Positions 9,750-21,859 are shown, numbered from the stretch's first letter. The stretch is DNA of 64,000 nucleotides from Eutrigla gurnardus (GCA_963514095.1 OY741272.1:26718771-26782770); one strand, 5' to 3'. Translations and numbers: made by a program. Notes: generated by a model not told the origin, from the sequence alone.

Positions 9750-10006
9750 AGTAAATGTATCCGTTTAATTGCGCGCCGAATGTAAACCAGCACGATGCCC
9801 ATTTGGGCACGTGCATTCAAATATGTGCATTTGTTTTTCCCTGGTGAAAATAGAGCTGCAGAGCTATCTAACAAGCCCTTTATTGTCTCCTTGTGTTCAG
9901 TATTTGTGTCGATAAATGCGTGCGTAAAGTTGGAAATGTCACACTGCAGTAGCCACGGCGCACTTCTGCAGTCATTAATATATATAATAATATAATATAT
10001 AATATA

Positions 10007-10348
10007 TTAATATCCTCCTGTCCCCCCGCCCGTTGCGGTCACGCTTCGGCGGTGGGCCGAAATCCTCCTCTTCACCTCCACCTTCACGTCGGACCATTTC
10101 TTTTTTATTTCAGGGAGTGTGCGCTGCTCCGACCCCACAGCGTTCACTGCCTCACACACACGCTCCCACTCACATTTCTTTTTTTGTGTGTTTATGCCTG
10201 ATGAGAGGCTACCAAATAATACTGTTCTTCGAGTCTCGACTTCGTTTAAGAGCGTTTCGAGCTCAGACTCGGTGAAGTTGCGCTTCTTCCCTTTTTCATT
10301 TTGTAGATCTGATGGTGCAGAGAGGGGAATCCCCGGTGCAGGCCCTAT
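10007..10348 (-). pseudogene. Myb/SANT-like Harbinger accessory protein (copy A)
   Basis: The minus-strand frame contains KKRNFTESELETLLNEVE, then CEWERVCEAVNAV, then EIKKKWSDVKVEVKRR and a stop at 10007-10009. This is the Myb/SANT-like (NAIF1-type) domain of the DNA-binding partner that Harbingers encode next to the transposase. The nearest ATG (10297-10299) is in a different frame, suggesting a one-base deletion shared with copy A'. Confidence 0.8.
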
Positions 10349-10589
10349 TTAAACTCATTTGCATATTTAAATGGAGGCGTGGACAGGGAGGAGTTTAGCA
10401 CTTCCACATGTGCGCTTAATTCCACGTTGATTGGGATGTACAAAGGAAAAGTGCTTGGATCCATGTGTACGCACACTTTGATACATCTGATTTTTTTTGT
10501 GCGTACGACAGTTTCTGGATTCTAGCGTACGCCATGTTTCAGTAGGAAATCCACGCAATTCTTAGTACATGAGGCCCCAGGTCTCCAGG

Positions 10590-10633
10590 TGTCTGTGGAC
10601 ACGACCGACCGGGAACTGGAGCCCAGCGCGGGA
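10590..10633 (-). pseudogene. Histone H2A coding fragment (44 bp)
   Basis: On the minus strand it encodes SRAGLQFPVGRVHRH, H2A residues about 20-34, with one silent-type change from the 46802 copy. On the left it is fused to the H2A 3' flank (tctccagg), and on the right to the sequence that normally lies downstream of H3. Together with 8640-8749 it is all that remains of a divergent H2A/H3 pair. Confidence 0.92.
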
Positions 10634-10962
10634 GATCACATTCCTATGCTGAATACACTAATTTTGCTATCCTTGATAACTTAATACTATATACATGTTT
10701 TAATGTATCTAAATTACATAATAGAAACCCATTCATGTAGCTCAATTTGTTCTATTAGTGACATAATCTGTGACATTAAAATAAAAAAGCTGCATAGATC
10801 CCAGCATCAGCATGGATTCAGCACCATGGACAGAGACGTTCATGAAGAATACAATATGTTGAGTAAATAAGGTGGATGGGAGAAACACTGCCTGTATGCA
10901 CTGTATAAACACGCCTTGCTATTACATGCTGGACTGTCTCAGGGCATCCCGGTCTACATCAG
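10634..10962. other. Former H3 downstream flank
   Basis: 10634-10740 matches, inverted, the downstream flank of the H3 at 63600 (63420-63540). 10780-10960 matches, inverted, 60000-60150. No gene remains. Confidence 0.8.
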
Positions 10963-11227
10963 GGCCCTCATTTATAAAACTGTGCGTAGGATCCTAACTA
11001 AAAGTGTACGTACGCCAAAAAGCCAAAGTTTGCGTGCGCCAAAAAAAAATCTGATTTATAAAACTGTGCGCACGCAAGCTGTACGCAATGTTCCCTTTAT
11101 AAATCACAGGATCACCTACAAGTGTGCGTACCTGAGTCCCGCCCTGTACACGCCCATATTTTACTATGTTAATGAGCCGGCATGCAATCGTTTCCGTGTG
11201 GTGAATCACGGCGACAGGTCAGGAAAA

Positions 11228-11858
11228 AGCAAAGAAACGTAACTTTTCAGAAACGGAGAAAGAGACACTTGTTGGGGAGGTGGAGGCACGGACAATCATT
11301 TAATTTAGTGGTCACAGCAGCGGGATCACGAATAAAAAGACGCAGTGCGAGTGGCAACACATTGCTGCTGCAGTCAACGGCGTCAGCTGGACCGAGCGGA
11401 CGGTGATCTGAAGGTAAATGACATCTTTCCGCTCCTAACATGGATTTAATGTATTGCTTGAGTATTTGAGGAGGTTTGATTTTTATGTGACTTTGACGGG
11501 GATTGTGTCCGAAAAGGAGGGAGACACAGACGCGACTGAGAGGGATAAGGGTGAACAGATTTTAAACTTTTATTGTATATAAAACAAAACGTTAAATAGT
11601 TTTTGTCCTTCCAGAGTCTGCAGCGTGTGGCGTAGAGGAGGGTGACGTGAGGAGGGTGACGGTGACGGGCCCTCGGCACAGCGTCCGGGTCCGGCGCAAA
11701 GCAGCAGCGCACCCCGGACGCATGGCACATCAAGCGGTCGGGTGCACACTGATGCCGTCCTGCAACTTCAGCGAGACACAATCACCGCCATCAACAACGT
11801 TGCAGATGAGCTACGGCAAACGCGCACTGTGATTAATAAAATAATACGTTTACAATGA
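11228..11858 (+). pseudogene. Myb/SANT-like gene remnant in element B
   Basis: From about 11228 the frame reads KKRNFSETEKETLVGEVEAR, a stop, then NKKTQCEWQHIAAAVNGV. This parallels the Myb/SANT block of copies A and A' but is clearly diverged. At 11763-11858 a second piece reads LQRDTITAINNVADELRQ and ends at a stop, resembling the C-terminal helix of the same protein family. In-frame stops show it is dead. Confidence 0.7.
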
Positions 11859-11879
11859 ACATTGATTGTTGTCTTCCTT

Positions 11880-12070
11880 ATATTACAAACGCATAACATC
11901 CTCACGGATTCTTGCGCCCTGTTGATACCCCTCCAGTCGGGCAGGGGGCCGAGGCTCATCATGCTGGGGTCTCTACCACCTTTGCCGAGTGGTAGAGTCT
12001 GCCTCCTGAAGTTTGCTAAAGTTGCGCTCTCCACGCTCCACGACTGAGCGCGCACGAGCGTGCCACTCAT
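11880..12070 (-). pseudogene. Possible transposase C-terminal remnant
   Basis: The minus strand contains SVVERG near 12040 and QQGARIRED near 11910, reminiscent of the conserved VVER motif and C-terminal tail of HARBI1-like transposases. The match is weak and interrupted by stops. Confidence 0.35.
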
Positions 12071-12900
12071 TATAGTGCATTTCCTCTGCGCTCTGGTGGT
12101 TTAAAAACGAGGATAAAGTGTAACAATTATACGATGGCTTAATGGCTGTATGTATGTGCGTTGATGATATATATAAATAAGGAGAATATTTAGTTATTCC
12201 CGCTGTGTTCTACAGTGATCTAATGGAAGGTATTACTGTATTACATGCAATTGGGCCGTCTCCTCCTCCTGCGGTGACAGCGCTGATTCAATATTTCAAA
12301 ATTATTTTGATTTAAGATACAAGTCAGATTTTAAAAGAAGGTGTTAATATGAAAAAAACTATCACTCATTAAAAGCGTCAAAAACATTGCTGGAGTTCAT
12401 CATGATAACGCAGATCTAACGTATGATATGGAGTGTAATTAAATGTGTGCGAGTCATCAAAAATATATAGTTCTTCTCACGTTTACTGCTGATTCCCTTC
12501 CAGTCTCCAGAATGTGCGTACCGGTACGCATGCCTCAGAGTTTGCTTACGGGTACGCACACTTTCCCGTCAAGTTTGTTTTTTATAGATCACAACATTTG
12601 CGTGGAAAGTGGCGTACGCACGTTTCCAGCCCCGTTTTGTGCGTACGCAAGCTTTATAAATGAGGGCCCTGGGGCCTCATGTACTAAGAATTGCGTGGAT
12701 TTCCTACTGAAACATGGCGTACGCTAGAATCCAGAAACTGTCGTACGCACAAAAAAAATCAGATGTATCAAAGTGTGCGTACACATGGATCCAAGCACTT
12801 TTCCTTTGTACATCCCAATCAACGTGGAATTAAGCGCACATGTGGAAGTGCTAAACTCCTCCCTGTCCACGCCTCCATTTAAATATGCAAATGAGTTTAA

Positions 12901-13242
12901 ATAGGGCCTGCACCGGGGATTCCCCTCTCTGCACCATCAGATCTACAAAATGAAAAAGGGAAGAAGCGCAACTTCACCGAGTCTGAGCTCGAAACGCTCT
13001 TAAACGAAGTCGAGACTCGAAGAACAGTATTATTTGGTAGCCTCTCATCAGGCATAAACACACAAAAAAAGAAATGTGAGTGGGAGCGTGTGTGTGAGGC
13101 AGTGAACGCTGTGGGGTCGGAGCAGCGCACACTCCCTGAAATAAAAAAGAAATGGTCCGACGTGAAGGTGGAGGTGAAGAGGAGGATTTCGGCCCACCGC
13201 CGAAGCGTGACCGCAACGGGCGGGGGGACAGGAGGATATTAA
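12901..13242 (+). pseudogene. Myb/SANT-like accessory protein (copy A')
   Basis: Same reading frame and the same missing start as in copy A, ending at TAA 13240-13242. The shared defect shows both copies descend from an already defective element. Confidence 0.78.
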
Positions 13243-13499
13243 TATATTATATATTATATTATTATATATATTAATGACTGCAGAAGTGCGCCGTGGCTAC
13301 TGCAGTGTGACATTTCCAACTTTACGCACGCATTTATCGACACAAATACTGAACACAAGGAGACAATAAAGGGCTTGTTAGATAGCTCTGCAGCTCTATT
13401 TTCACCAGGGAAAAACAAATGCACATATTTGAATGCACGTGCCCAAATGGGCATCGTGCTGGTTTACATTCGGGGCGCAATTAAACGGATACATTTACT

Positions 13500-14179
13500 C
13501 ACTGAGAAGCCACCCATCGCGCACCGTGCCAGCCTCCAGCCTGTTACCAACCATGCTATTAGTAAGAATGAACGAGCGTTGAACCAGGCCACCTTGCCAC
13601 GATGTTGGTGAGCTGCATTTGCGCATCACATATTATTTGAACATTTATTGAATGAAAATGTTTCCTGTTGACAAAAACAAATTCATCCTGTGATGGCGCT
13701 TTTAAAGCAACATGTGTGCAGTCAATAGCTCTGATTACATTAGGGAAACCGGCTCTTGCTGCAAATTGCGCTTTAATGTTGGCCTGTTCAACAGCATTGT
13801 ATGGGAATTTGATGTACCTGGATGACATTCTTATGATCCCGTCCCACACAGCTGGCATGGCTCGGCTCAGAGTGGACTGGCACACTCCTGACCGATCGGC
13901 CAGTTCCCTCTGGAAGGCTCCTGTTGCCAGAAACCCCAGAGTGGTCAGCACCTGTGTGGGCACGGACAACCCCTGGCTCCTGGCTGTGTTTCTTTCTAGG
14001 GCCGGCCGCAGCTCTGCGCACAGCTCCAGTAACACTGGCCTCGGCAACCTAAAACGACTCATGAGCCAGTTGTCGTCATTTCCTAACATATCCTCCCGTT
14101 CTCTAAACACCCTCTCACGTCTGATGTTACCGTTTGCGATGTCTTCTAACAAGGCCAAGGCTGCCATTGTTAATGCCAT
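13500..14179 (-). pseudogene. HARBI1-like transposase, truncated (copy A')
   Basis: 206-codon open frame at 14179-13559, identical to copy A except Gly for Ala in EREDMLGNDDN. The same frameshift falls at ARWPGST and the same 3' truncation is present. Confidence 0.88.
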
Positions 14180-14502
14180 TTTTTCATCACTTTGTGCATG
14201 CTTTTATATTCATCCATATGATTGCAAACACGTGTGTGTTAATTGTCCATTAATGTGTCTCTGATGTGCACATTACTCTGAGGACTAATTGTTTTCACAT
14301 AATTAACAGTTTCCCAGCATCACCTCAGAGTGTCGCCAAAGGAACAATAGCTGTAGAAACGTGCGTACGCCAGCCATGAAGCTGCCGTGGGACACCGCAC
14401 ATTTCCACGCTCATTTCACTTTTGATACATCTGAACGTTGGTGTGGAAAATTACGTACGCCATGTTTTTGTGCGTACGCAACATTGATACATGAGGCCCC
14501 TG

Positions 14503-15128
14503 GTCTCTTGTCTGGCGTGGTAGACCAGGGTCAAGTTAGACAAAGTGATTCTCTGTCTGTCCAGTAGGTGACAGCAGAGCACTTTCTAACAGACTGGTAT
14601 AGAGCCGTTTTAACCCAGAGTTGTTGAGACAATTCAGTCTGGACCAAAGTGGAGGCCATGTTGATAAAAGAATTAAAAGACCTTTAGAGTGACCTTTCCT
14701 TGTGACCAGCAGTGGGCCTCATCAACAAGATTCGGGACCCCCACTGACAGACTCTAACCCCCCACCCAGTAACTACATGTTACACTAACACACATCCTGG
14801 ACTATTATCCCTGATCATTGCACATATCATCATCTCTTTATATATTGTATATATACTGTGAACTTGCACATCCAGTTTTGTTATTTTTTGCACTCCCTGC
14901 ACAAACTGCACTGCCTCAAAACAGTTATATTGTACATACTTGTTTATGTTATATGTTAAAGTGTCTCTTATATATTTTTTAGTGTAAATTTCTATTCCAG
15001 TACTTTTTCTCTTTTTTATTTATTACATGTTTATTGTATGCACCAAACACAACCAAGACAAATTCCTTGCAAGTGAAAACTTACTTTGGCAACAAATCTG
15101 ATTCTCATTCTGATTCTGATTAACAAGA
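14503..15128 (+). repeat. Non-LTR retrotransposon 3' region with TTCTGA tail
   Basis: 14700-15120 ends in 'ctgattctcattctgattct', a typical fish LINE 3' tail preceded by 'acaaattccttgcaagtgaa'. The inverted paralogue is at 59375-59760. 14503-14700 matches 59770-59970 inverted and shows no coding. Confidence 0.65.
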
Positions 15129-16540
15129 TGGGAGAGAAAGCGGCCTTTTGTGTCTTCGTAGAAAAAGTCTGAGATCTTTGATATCAGTTTATGAAAATTT
15201 GGAGCAAAAACATTTTTGTGTTCATATTTTTGTTCAGCATAAGAAGCTATTTCAGACAACATAACAGATGAATGCCAAAGCTGTTCCTTTGATTTTAACC
15301 AGTCAATAAGCATCTGTAGCTTTATAGCTACTTATTTTTGTAATGCTGATTACATATTTTCACATCCAACTCATGTAGAGACTTCTAGTTTGGGATGCTA
15401 TAGGCACTGTGGTTGGTGTTTGGTTCAGGATTTACAAGTTAATGATAGGTGTAATTGTAATCGTTCCAAAGTTTGCACTATTTTTTTCATGTATCTGAAA
15501 GGCAGGTGGTTTCCAGAATGATGACTGGAAAATAGTTACAGGTCACATTATGTGGCAATTGCGATATTTGCTCTATGAAAAGAAGAACTAGCGGTGCCTG
15601 CATCTTCTATCTGTTCAGTGAACACTACACATGCAAACAAACCCGACCGACCTCCACCGTCGACTTCCACCCGTCAACACACACAGCAACCAAGAGCCCA
15701 ATGTTCCAGAGGGGATGTAACACTCACTTTAAACTCTGAAACTCAGTCACACATGATTGATGGCACAGACGACTGTAGGCCAAACCAGGACAACATTTCC
15801 CATTTCAGAAGATTGTCCCAGTTTGTTTATGTTTTGGTTTTGTATGTTTTATACGATTTGTTTTCAAGAAGGTAACAAGTGTCCCAGCGGATTGAAGGTT
15901 GAAAACTTTGAGTCAGTTGGTAACGTGACGTGTATAGGAGTGTATTGGAGGGGTGATTGAGAAGGTTTTAACGATTATGATTGCTTTTTATGTAAGTGAT
16001 TTATAAAGATGATCATGTGATACTTGCCTAAAATAGCTTACCTATAATTCAGAATAATGACTTTGATTGAGATAATTGTTTTTTTCCTTTCCTTTAGTTT
16101 GTGGTAGATTTGATCTTGTGTAGGCTACTCTGAATATAATTATTAGGTATTTTGATTAATTGTGTTTGATTATTAGATATTTTGATGATTTTTTGATGGT
16201 GTGAATCAGATGTAATTGCGTTGTGAAAAAAACCCAAATAATTATTAATCACTTTTTCTACAAATTAATGAAATGGCAATATTTTCAACTTCTCTTGAGG
16301 ATTTATTTTTTGCTTCCACACTGGCCTTTAGTGGCCTTTAAGGAGGGATTGTTTGGATTCTTCCATTTTTTACTTTACCACCAAGAGCCCTCTTCCATTT
16401 TATTATTGTACAATAGGGAGCTTTGCTCCAATATATCTACATTAATGCTCTATTTACTTTAACACTGTTGATTATGTGAGCCATACCACTGACTCCTGCC
16501 TAGCACTGCTAGTTCACTTGACCATAGATTACCATACACA
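15129..16540. other. Spacer segment duplicated in inverted form at 31080-32920
   Basis: Contains a Tc1-like terminal fragment near 15170-15235 ('catatttttgttcagcataa') and then about 1.2 kb of AT-rich non-coding sequence. The same order of landmarks appears inverted upstream of the H3 at 33277. No gene is seen. Confidence 0.7.
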
Positions 16541-16545
16541 TGAAC

Positions 16546-17502
<957 letters not shown>

Positions 17503-17531
17503 ACGTACTGCTGTTGAAACGACAACCCAAA

Positions 17532-17547
17532 GGCTCTTTTAAGAGCC
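17532..17547 (+). terminator. Stem-loop of the H2B fragment
   Basis: GGCTCTTTTAAGAGCC, still perfect despite loss of most of the gene, which suggests a recent truncation. Confidence 0.9.
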
Positions 17548-18450
17548 AAACACTTCATCTAAAGACGTTTTTCCTGTTGCCATGACAACGTAACTCAACT
17601 CTGCATAATTGTCCATTTCTTCACATCTACTGAAAAGCAAAGAAATTGAGCTGATTGTCACTATCCCAAGGAGAAAAAGACCATGGTATCAACTTCCTTA
17701 TTATGTTTATTATAATAATTATATAAACATTAATCAAGTGCTGCCAAGGAGACGACACAATCCCTGTTAAAATAACATTTCACTATTTCCCAACCAGATT
17801 CAAATGAAGACTGTTTTACTTTCATAGTTCCATACACCATAGACTGGTCTCTTCTGTAGTCATTTGTCCACCCTTTTTTTTTTTTTTATTTACTCATTTG
17901 GTATTTATTCTCTACTATACTACATTTGTTTAAATAAACTTAAAGTAACCACATCATTCAGGGAAAATCTGATTTCAAAAGGACTAAATATTCACTTTGA
18001 CCATAAATCTAAACTCGCTTACTGGAATATGTGAAATTATGTTTTTAGCAATATTTACAAATTGTTGAATATATAATTTTTATTTTTTCATTGGATAACT
18101 GCTGTTGGATGTGATGATCATACAGCATATGTATATAATTAATTTGTAATACTTATAAAGAGAAATTGGTATTTAGCATATATACACATGTGAGTAAAGC
18201 ACAACTTAAAAGTGGATAATTGTAGATATAGCCATTAAATTCTAAGTAAAAGGGTTTCAGCTCGTATATCAAGCTACTGAGTTTTCAAATTGTTGTATTT
18301 TACCCAGCAGGCAAAGACGCTTTTACTTAATCATCTAAGTACTTCCACAAATCCTCAACTTCCAGGTTGTGAAGCGCTGCTGGTCGACTTTTCTTCCGGT
18401 TCTTGTAACACAATGGTCACTTTTTGGGCGGGCAGAGGCGCTCAGAGGCC
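17548..18450. other. Spacer between H2B fragment and H2B
   Basis: AT-rich, without genes. It is a close inverted match of 58270-59215 over its whole length. Confidence 0.8.
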
Positions 18451-18452
18451 AA

Positions 18453-18490
18453 CCAATCGCGTGAGAGCAACAGCACAGTGATATTTGCAT
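18453..18490 (+). promoter_or_regulatory. H2B promoter: CCAAT box and octamer
   Basis: CCAAT is at 18453-18457 and ATTTGCAT at 18483-18490, the same spacing to the ATG (74 bp) as at the 1204 gene. Confidence 0.8.
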
Positions 18491-18563
18491 CAAGCGGAAA
18501 GAAAAGGAGGAGACTGTGCCTCGTCTCCTCACTCCGCTTCAGGAAAAGTCTCTACAGCCAAAC

Positions 18564-18941
18564 ATGCCGACAGAACCAACCGTCAAAGCGCCCAAGAAGG
18601 GCTCCAAGAAAGCCGTCTCCAAGACCGCCACTAAGACCGGCAAGAAGAGGAGAAAGTCCAGGAAGGAGAGCTACGCCATCTACGTGTACAAGGTGATGAA
18701 GCAGGTCCACCCCGACACCGGCATCTCCTCCAAGGCCATGGGCATCATGAACTCCTTCGTGAGCGACATCTTTGAACGCATCGCCGGTGAGGCCTCCCGT
18801 CTGGCTCACTACAACAAGCGCTCCACCATCACTTCCAGGGAGATCCAGACCGCCGTCCGCCTGCTGCTGCCCGGGGAGCTGGCTAAGCACGCCGTGTCTG
18901 AGGGCACCAAGGCCGTCACCAAGTACACCAGCTCCAAGTAA
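18564..18941 (+). CDS. Histone H2B, copy 2
   Basis: 125 residues, same protein as the 1204 copy (MPTEPTV tail, KTATKTG). The start at 18564 excludes an in-frame upstream ATG at 18516, which lies in the 5' UTR shared by several copies. Promoter and 5' UTR are of the type also seen at 26015 and 57744. tRNA-Asp and H4 follow downstream. Confidence 0.97.
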   Translation: MPTEPTVKAPKKGSKKAVSKTATKTGKKRRKSRKESYAIYVYKVMKQVHPDTGISSKAMGIMNSFVSDIFERIAGEASRLAHYNKRSTITSREIQTAVRLLLPGELAKHAVSEGTKAVTKYTSSK

Positions 18942-18971
18942 ACGTACTGCTGTTGAACCAACAACCCAAAA

Positions 18972-18987
18972 GGCTCTTTTAAGAGCC
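18972..18987 (+). terminator. Histone 3' stem-loop (H2B 18564)
   Basis: GGCTCTTTTAAGAGCC, 30 bp after the stop codon. Confidence 0.95.
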
Positions 18988-18989
18988 AC

Positions 18990-20210
18990 ACACTTCTTCT
19001 AAAGACGTTTCCTAATTACATATTTCATAAACCTTTAAAAGTGGGCCACCAAATACATTAAGTACATTTTTTTTTTTTTTAAGAATTCTGTGGACATGTG
19101 CCAATCCAACTAAGTTTGCCGAATTTGACACAATCGTACAATTTATTAATAAAAATAAACCCTTATCTTTATTTTAATTTGAACCCCCACAGACCAGAGA
19201 GTAAGCTGTCAGATTTGTAAATAACTTGTTAATTGAAGTGCTGGTCTTCTTTATGTTTTGGAGCCCCCTGGTGGGCTAAACGCTCAACCGCACAGATGGT
19301 GTTCCTTCTCCGCCTCCGCAGCAGGTACGTGACTCGGTAAATAATTGATCTTCAAAGCTGGAGCTTGGTACTTGGTGCATCAGAGCAATACATATTTTTG
19401 TTTCGTTTGGACATTTTTGCGATGGTCGATGAAGCATGAACGTTACAAATATTCCTGTGCAGAAATGGTAACGTTTTATGTTGAGCTAATGCTAGCTTGC
19501 TTTGTAGCTTTGTGTCTGCAGTAATCCTTATTTGTCTTATTTCGGTAATTCATTTCTGCTCTCTGAGCAGTTGTACAGAAAGTTTAACATCACTGTCATT
19601 GTCTGCTTTTTATACCAGTTGGGCTTTATTAATTGTGTTTACATATGATGTTGCATGAAACCTCCGAAGCCTAGCTTTGTAAATTACAATGTTTTATGTT
19701 GCCTTTCATGGACTAATAGCATTCCATATCTCATTCATAGTGAAGGGTTTATTATTAATAAAATGGGATTTCTATTCAGAAATGGTTTAATGTTCATAAA
19801 TGAATGCTTATTTCATGCTGGTTTTGAATCATTATTATAAAAGTAAAATAAAATAGCTCTCATCTAGGAAGTCGAACATAATATTCCCACTATATGATCA
19901 CATGTTATGGTATGAATGTTGCATTAATGGCAAAGAATGAAAGCCGGAGACCTGAACGCTTGCATTGTGTGCTGCTGCTTTTTATACCCTATTAAAGAGT
20001 AAACCAGAGTGAGAACCTGTGTAGCGCTGACGTTCTCCTTACACCACACACGGACACAGTCTGTAACACTATGATGACAAATAAATGATGTATAATTATA
20101 ATGCGATAAACAATTAAGTAATCTATCCATCTAATATTTAATATAATATATTAAATCTAATATATTATATATAATCAGAGTTCAGAGTTGCTTCTTGGGC
20201 AATAAATATA
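18990..20210. other. H2B-tRNA spacer
   Basis: No gene. It shares blocks with 3540-4136 and, inverted, with 56800-57690, including 'gagctaatgctagct'-rich sequence and an AT-rich stretch at 20136-20172. Confidence 0.75.
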
Positions 20211-20282
20211 CTCACCGTCGGGGAATCGAACCCCGGTCTTCCGCGTGACAGGCGGAGATACTGTCCACTATACTAACGAGGA
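20211..20282 (-). tRNA. tRNA-Asp(GUC)
   Basis: 72-nt cloverleaf. The anticodon loop is CTGTCAC with anticodon GTC, the stem is TCCGC/GCGGA, the T arm is CGGGGTTCGATTCCCCG and the discriminator is G. Compared with the 56725 copy the 3' acceptor strand has one change (ACGGTGA instead of ACGGGGA), giving a C3-U70 mismatch. That may weaken this gene. A TTTT terminator is not obvious immediately downstream. Confidence 0.9.
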
Positions 20283-20601
20283 AGTGCGACACACGTGGTC
20301 ACTATTATCGTTATAACGCATGAATTACGCTGTTATTACTGCATTTGTGTTGTTTGGTGTTAGGTAGTATAAGAGTGGATTTACGTCCGATGACCCCAAC
20401 TATCATGTTTGGCAGCATATTGTGTTCAAAATTACAAATGATCATGTTCGTCTAAGTGCTGTGCCGTCGTCCACCGGCACCGACGGGGGCAGAATCCTGG
20501 GGGTTTGGAGTGGTGGGAGGTCCTCCATCTCTCCAAGAACGTCATTGGTGGCGACAGTATGCGGTAATGCACTGTTTTCCACCACGTCCTCAGACAGGAG
20601 T

Positions 20602-20607
20602 TATAAA
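20602..20607 (+). promoter_or_regulatory. TATA box of H4 (20661)
   Basis: TATAAA, 54 bp before the ATG. The 300 bp upstream is nearly identical to that of the 5048 gene. Confidence 0.85.
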
Positions 20608-20651
20608 GCGAGGAGCCTGGCTGTGAAAGATATTCAGTTGATTTACATTGA

Positions 20652-20972
<321 letters not shown>

Positions 20973-21001
20973 ACACGACCCGCTACTTAAACACGACCAA
21001 A

Positions 21002-21017
21002 GGCCCTTTTAAGGGCC
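21002..21017 (+). terminator. Histone 3' stem-loop, H4 type
   Basis: GGCCCTTTTAAGGGCC, 29 bp beyond the stop, followed by AAAGAGCT. Confidence 0.95.
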
Positions 21018-21309
21018 AAACACTCCACTTAAAGAGCTCATTTCCGTATTTTTTTTCCTGATCTATGAATCAATGTACAGAATAACTTGATATTCTGGTG
21101 TATGTGTGGCTTTATTTTAAGTAATTAATGTGTAAAACTCTGACTTGGTATAATCTAGTCATCATAATCTAGTCATCTCATATTTGATCATATTTCCATA
21201 TACTAATTCATGTTGATGCTTACCTTGGCTCTCATCTTTCCCCCATCTCTAATTTTCAGACACTTTGATTACATTATAGTTAAAACCAGTATTTTAATTT
21301 ACCATTATA

Positions 21310-21435
21310 AGATAAGATTTTATTTGTCCCACAGTGGAAATATGTTACCACAGCAAGACAGTGAAGATAAGGATAATCAATAATAAACATGCATTAACAT
21401 GAAAAGAACATTATAAAAAAGATATTAACACTAAG
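21310..21435 (+). repeat. Dispersed repeat, LINE 3'-end-like
   Basis: Second copy of the 540-720 repeat ('aagataagattttatttgtc', 'aaacatgcattaacatgaaa'). Confidence 0.5.
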
Positions 21436-21439
21436 ACCA

Positions 21440-21857
21440 CGCTTCAGGTGCTGTCTTTGTGGGAACCTGGGCAAATTCTTAAATTCATTGTCACCACTGT
21501 CCCCTAAAAAAACAGACATGGCTTATACAGTTTTACAGTTTCAAAATGACCACCATTTTACTTGATTTGACCCACACTAGTGGATCTAAAATCCATTTAA
21601 ATAGACAGGTCAAATTTGACAAAAGTAATCAAATTTCAGGCTAAAAGAATGACATTTAGGGCATCTTTACTGCTGTCAAATGTGAGAAAGCTCAAATTTC
21701 CTTACTTGTATGAAAAGGGTAAAACAGCGTCCCCACAACCCCGCTTGTGGCCAAAAGTATATTACATCGGTAGTGTTAAGGACTACCATAGAGAATTAAT
21801 GGGGAAAGTTAAGAGAGTTAAGAACTAGTATACACGGCCCCCGCGCCCGACGGGGAG
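21440..21857. repeat. Inverted copy of the sequence that broke the 4.1-kb tRNA
   Basis: Matches 4137-4570 in reverse. It even carries the last 12 bases of the tRNA-Asp 3' end (cccgacggggag, 21846-21857) and the adjoining 'tatatttattgccc' flank. So this segment was copied from an already disrupted tRNA locus. A 70-codon ORF inside it has no recognised homology. Confidence 0.65.
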
Positions 21858-21859
21858 TA

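Larger units (their letters stand above)
8750..10577 (+). mobile_element. PIF/Harbinger-type DNA transposon, copy A
   Basis: 1828-bp element with ends GGGCCTCATGTA and TACATGAGGCCC, flanked by a CAG target duplication (8747-8749 and 10578-10580). It carries a truncated HARBI1-like transposase on the plus strand and a Myb/SANT-like ORF on the minus strand, the two-gene layout of Harbingers. It is almost identical to the inverted copy at 12672-14499. It interrupts the 3' flank of a dead H2A gene. The transposase is broken, so this copy cannot be autonomous. Confidence 0.92.
10963..12668. mobile_element. PIF/Harbinger-type element B (decayed)
   Basis: 1706 bp with inverted ends GGCCCTCATTTATAAA / TTTATAAATGAGGGCC and flanking CAG (10960-10962) / CTG (12669-12671), a CWG target duplication with one difference at the middle base. 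Subterminal regions are full of 'gcgtacgc' repeats in both orientations. Inside are remnants of a Myb/SANT gene and possibly of a transposase. Confidence 0.85.
12672..14499 (-). mobile_element. PIF/Harbinger-type DNA transposon, copy A' (inverted)
   Basis: Same 1828-bp length and the same termini as copy A, opposite orientation, with CTG duplicated at 12669-12671 and 14500-14502. It was inserted into the CTG at the right edge of element B. The pre-insertion sequence (ccaggtgcag) is preserved in the paralogous segment at 59978-59987. Confidence 0.92.
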
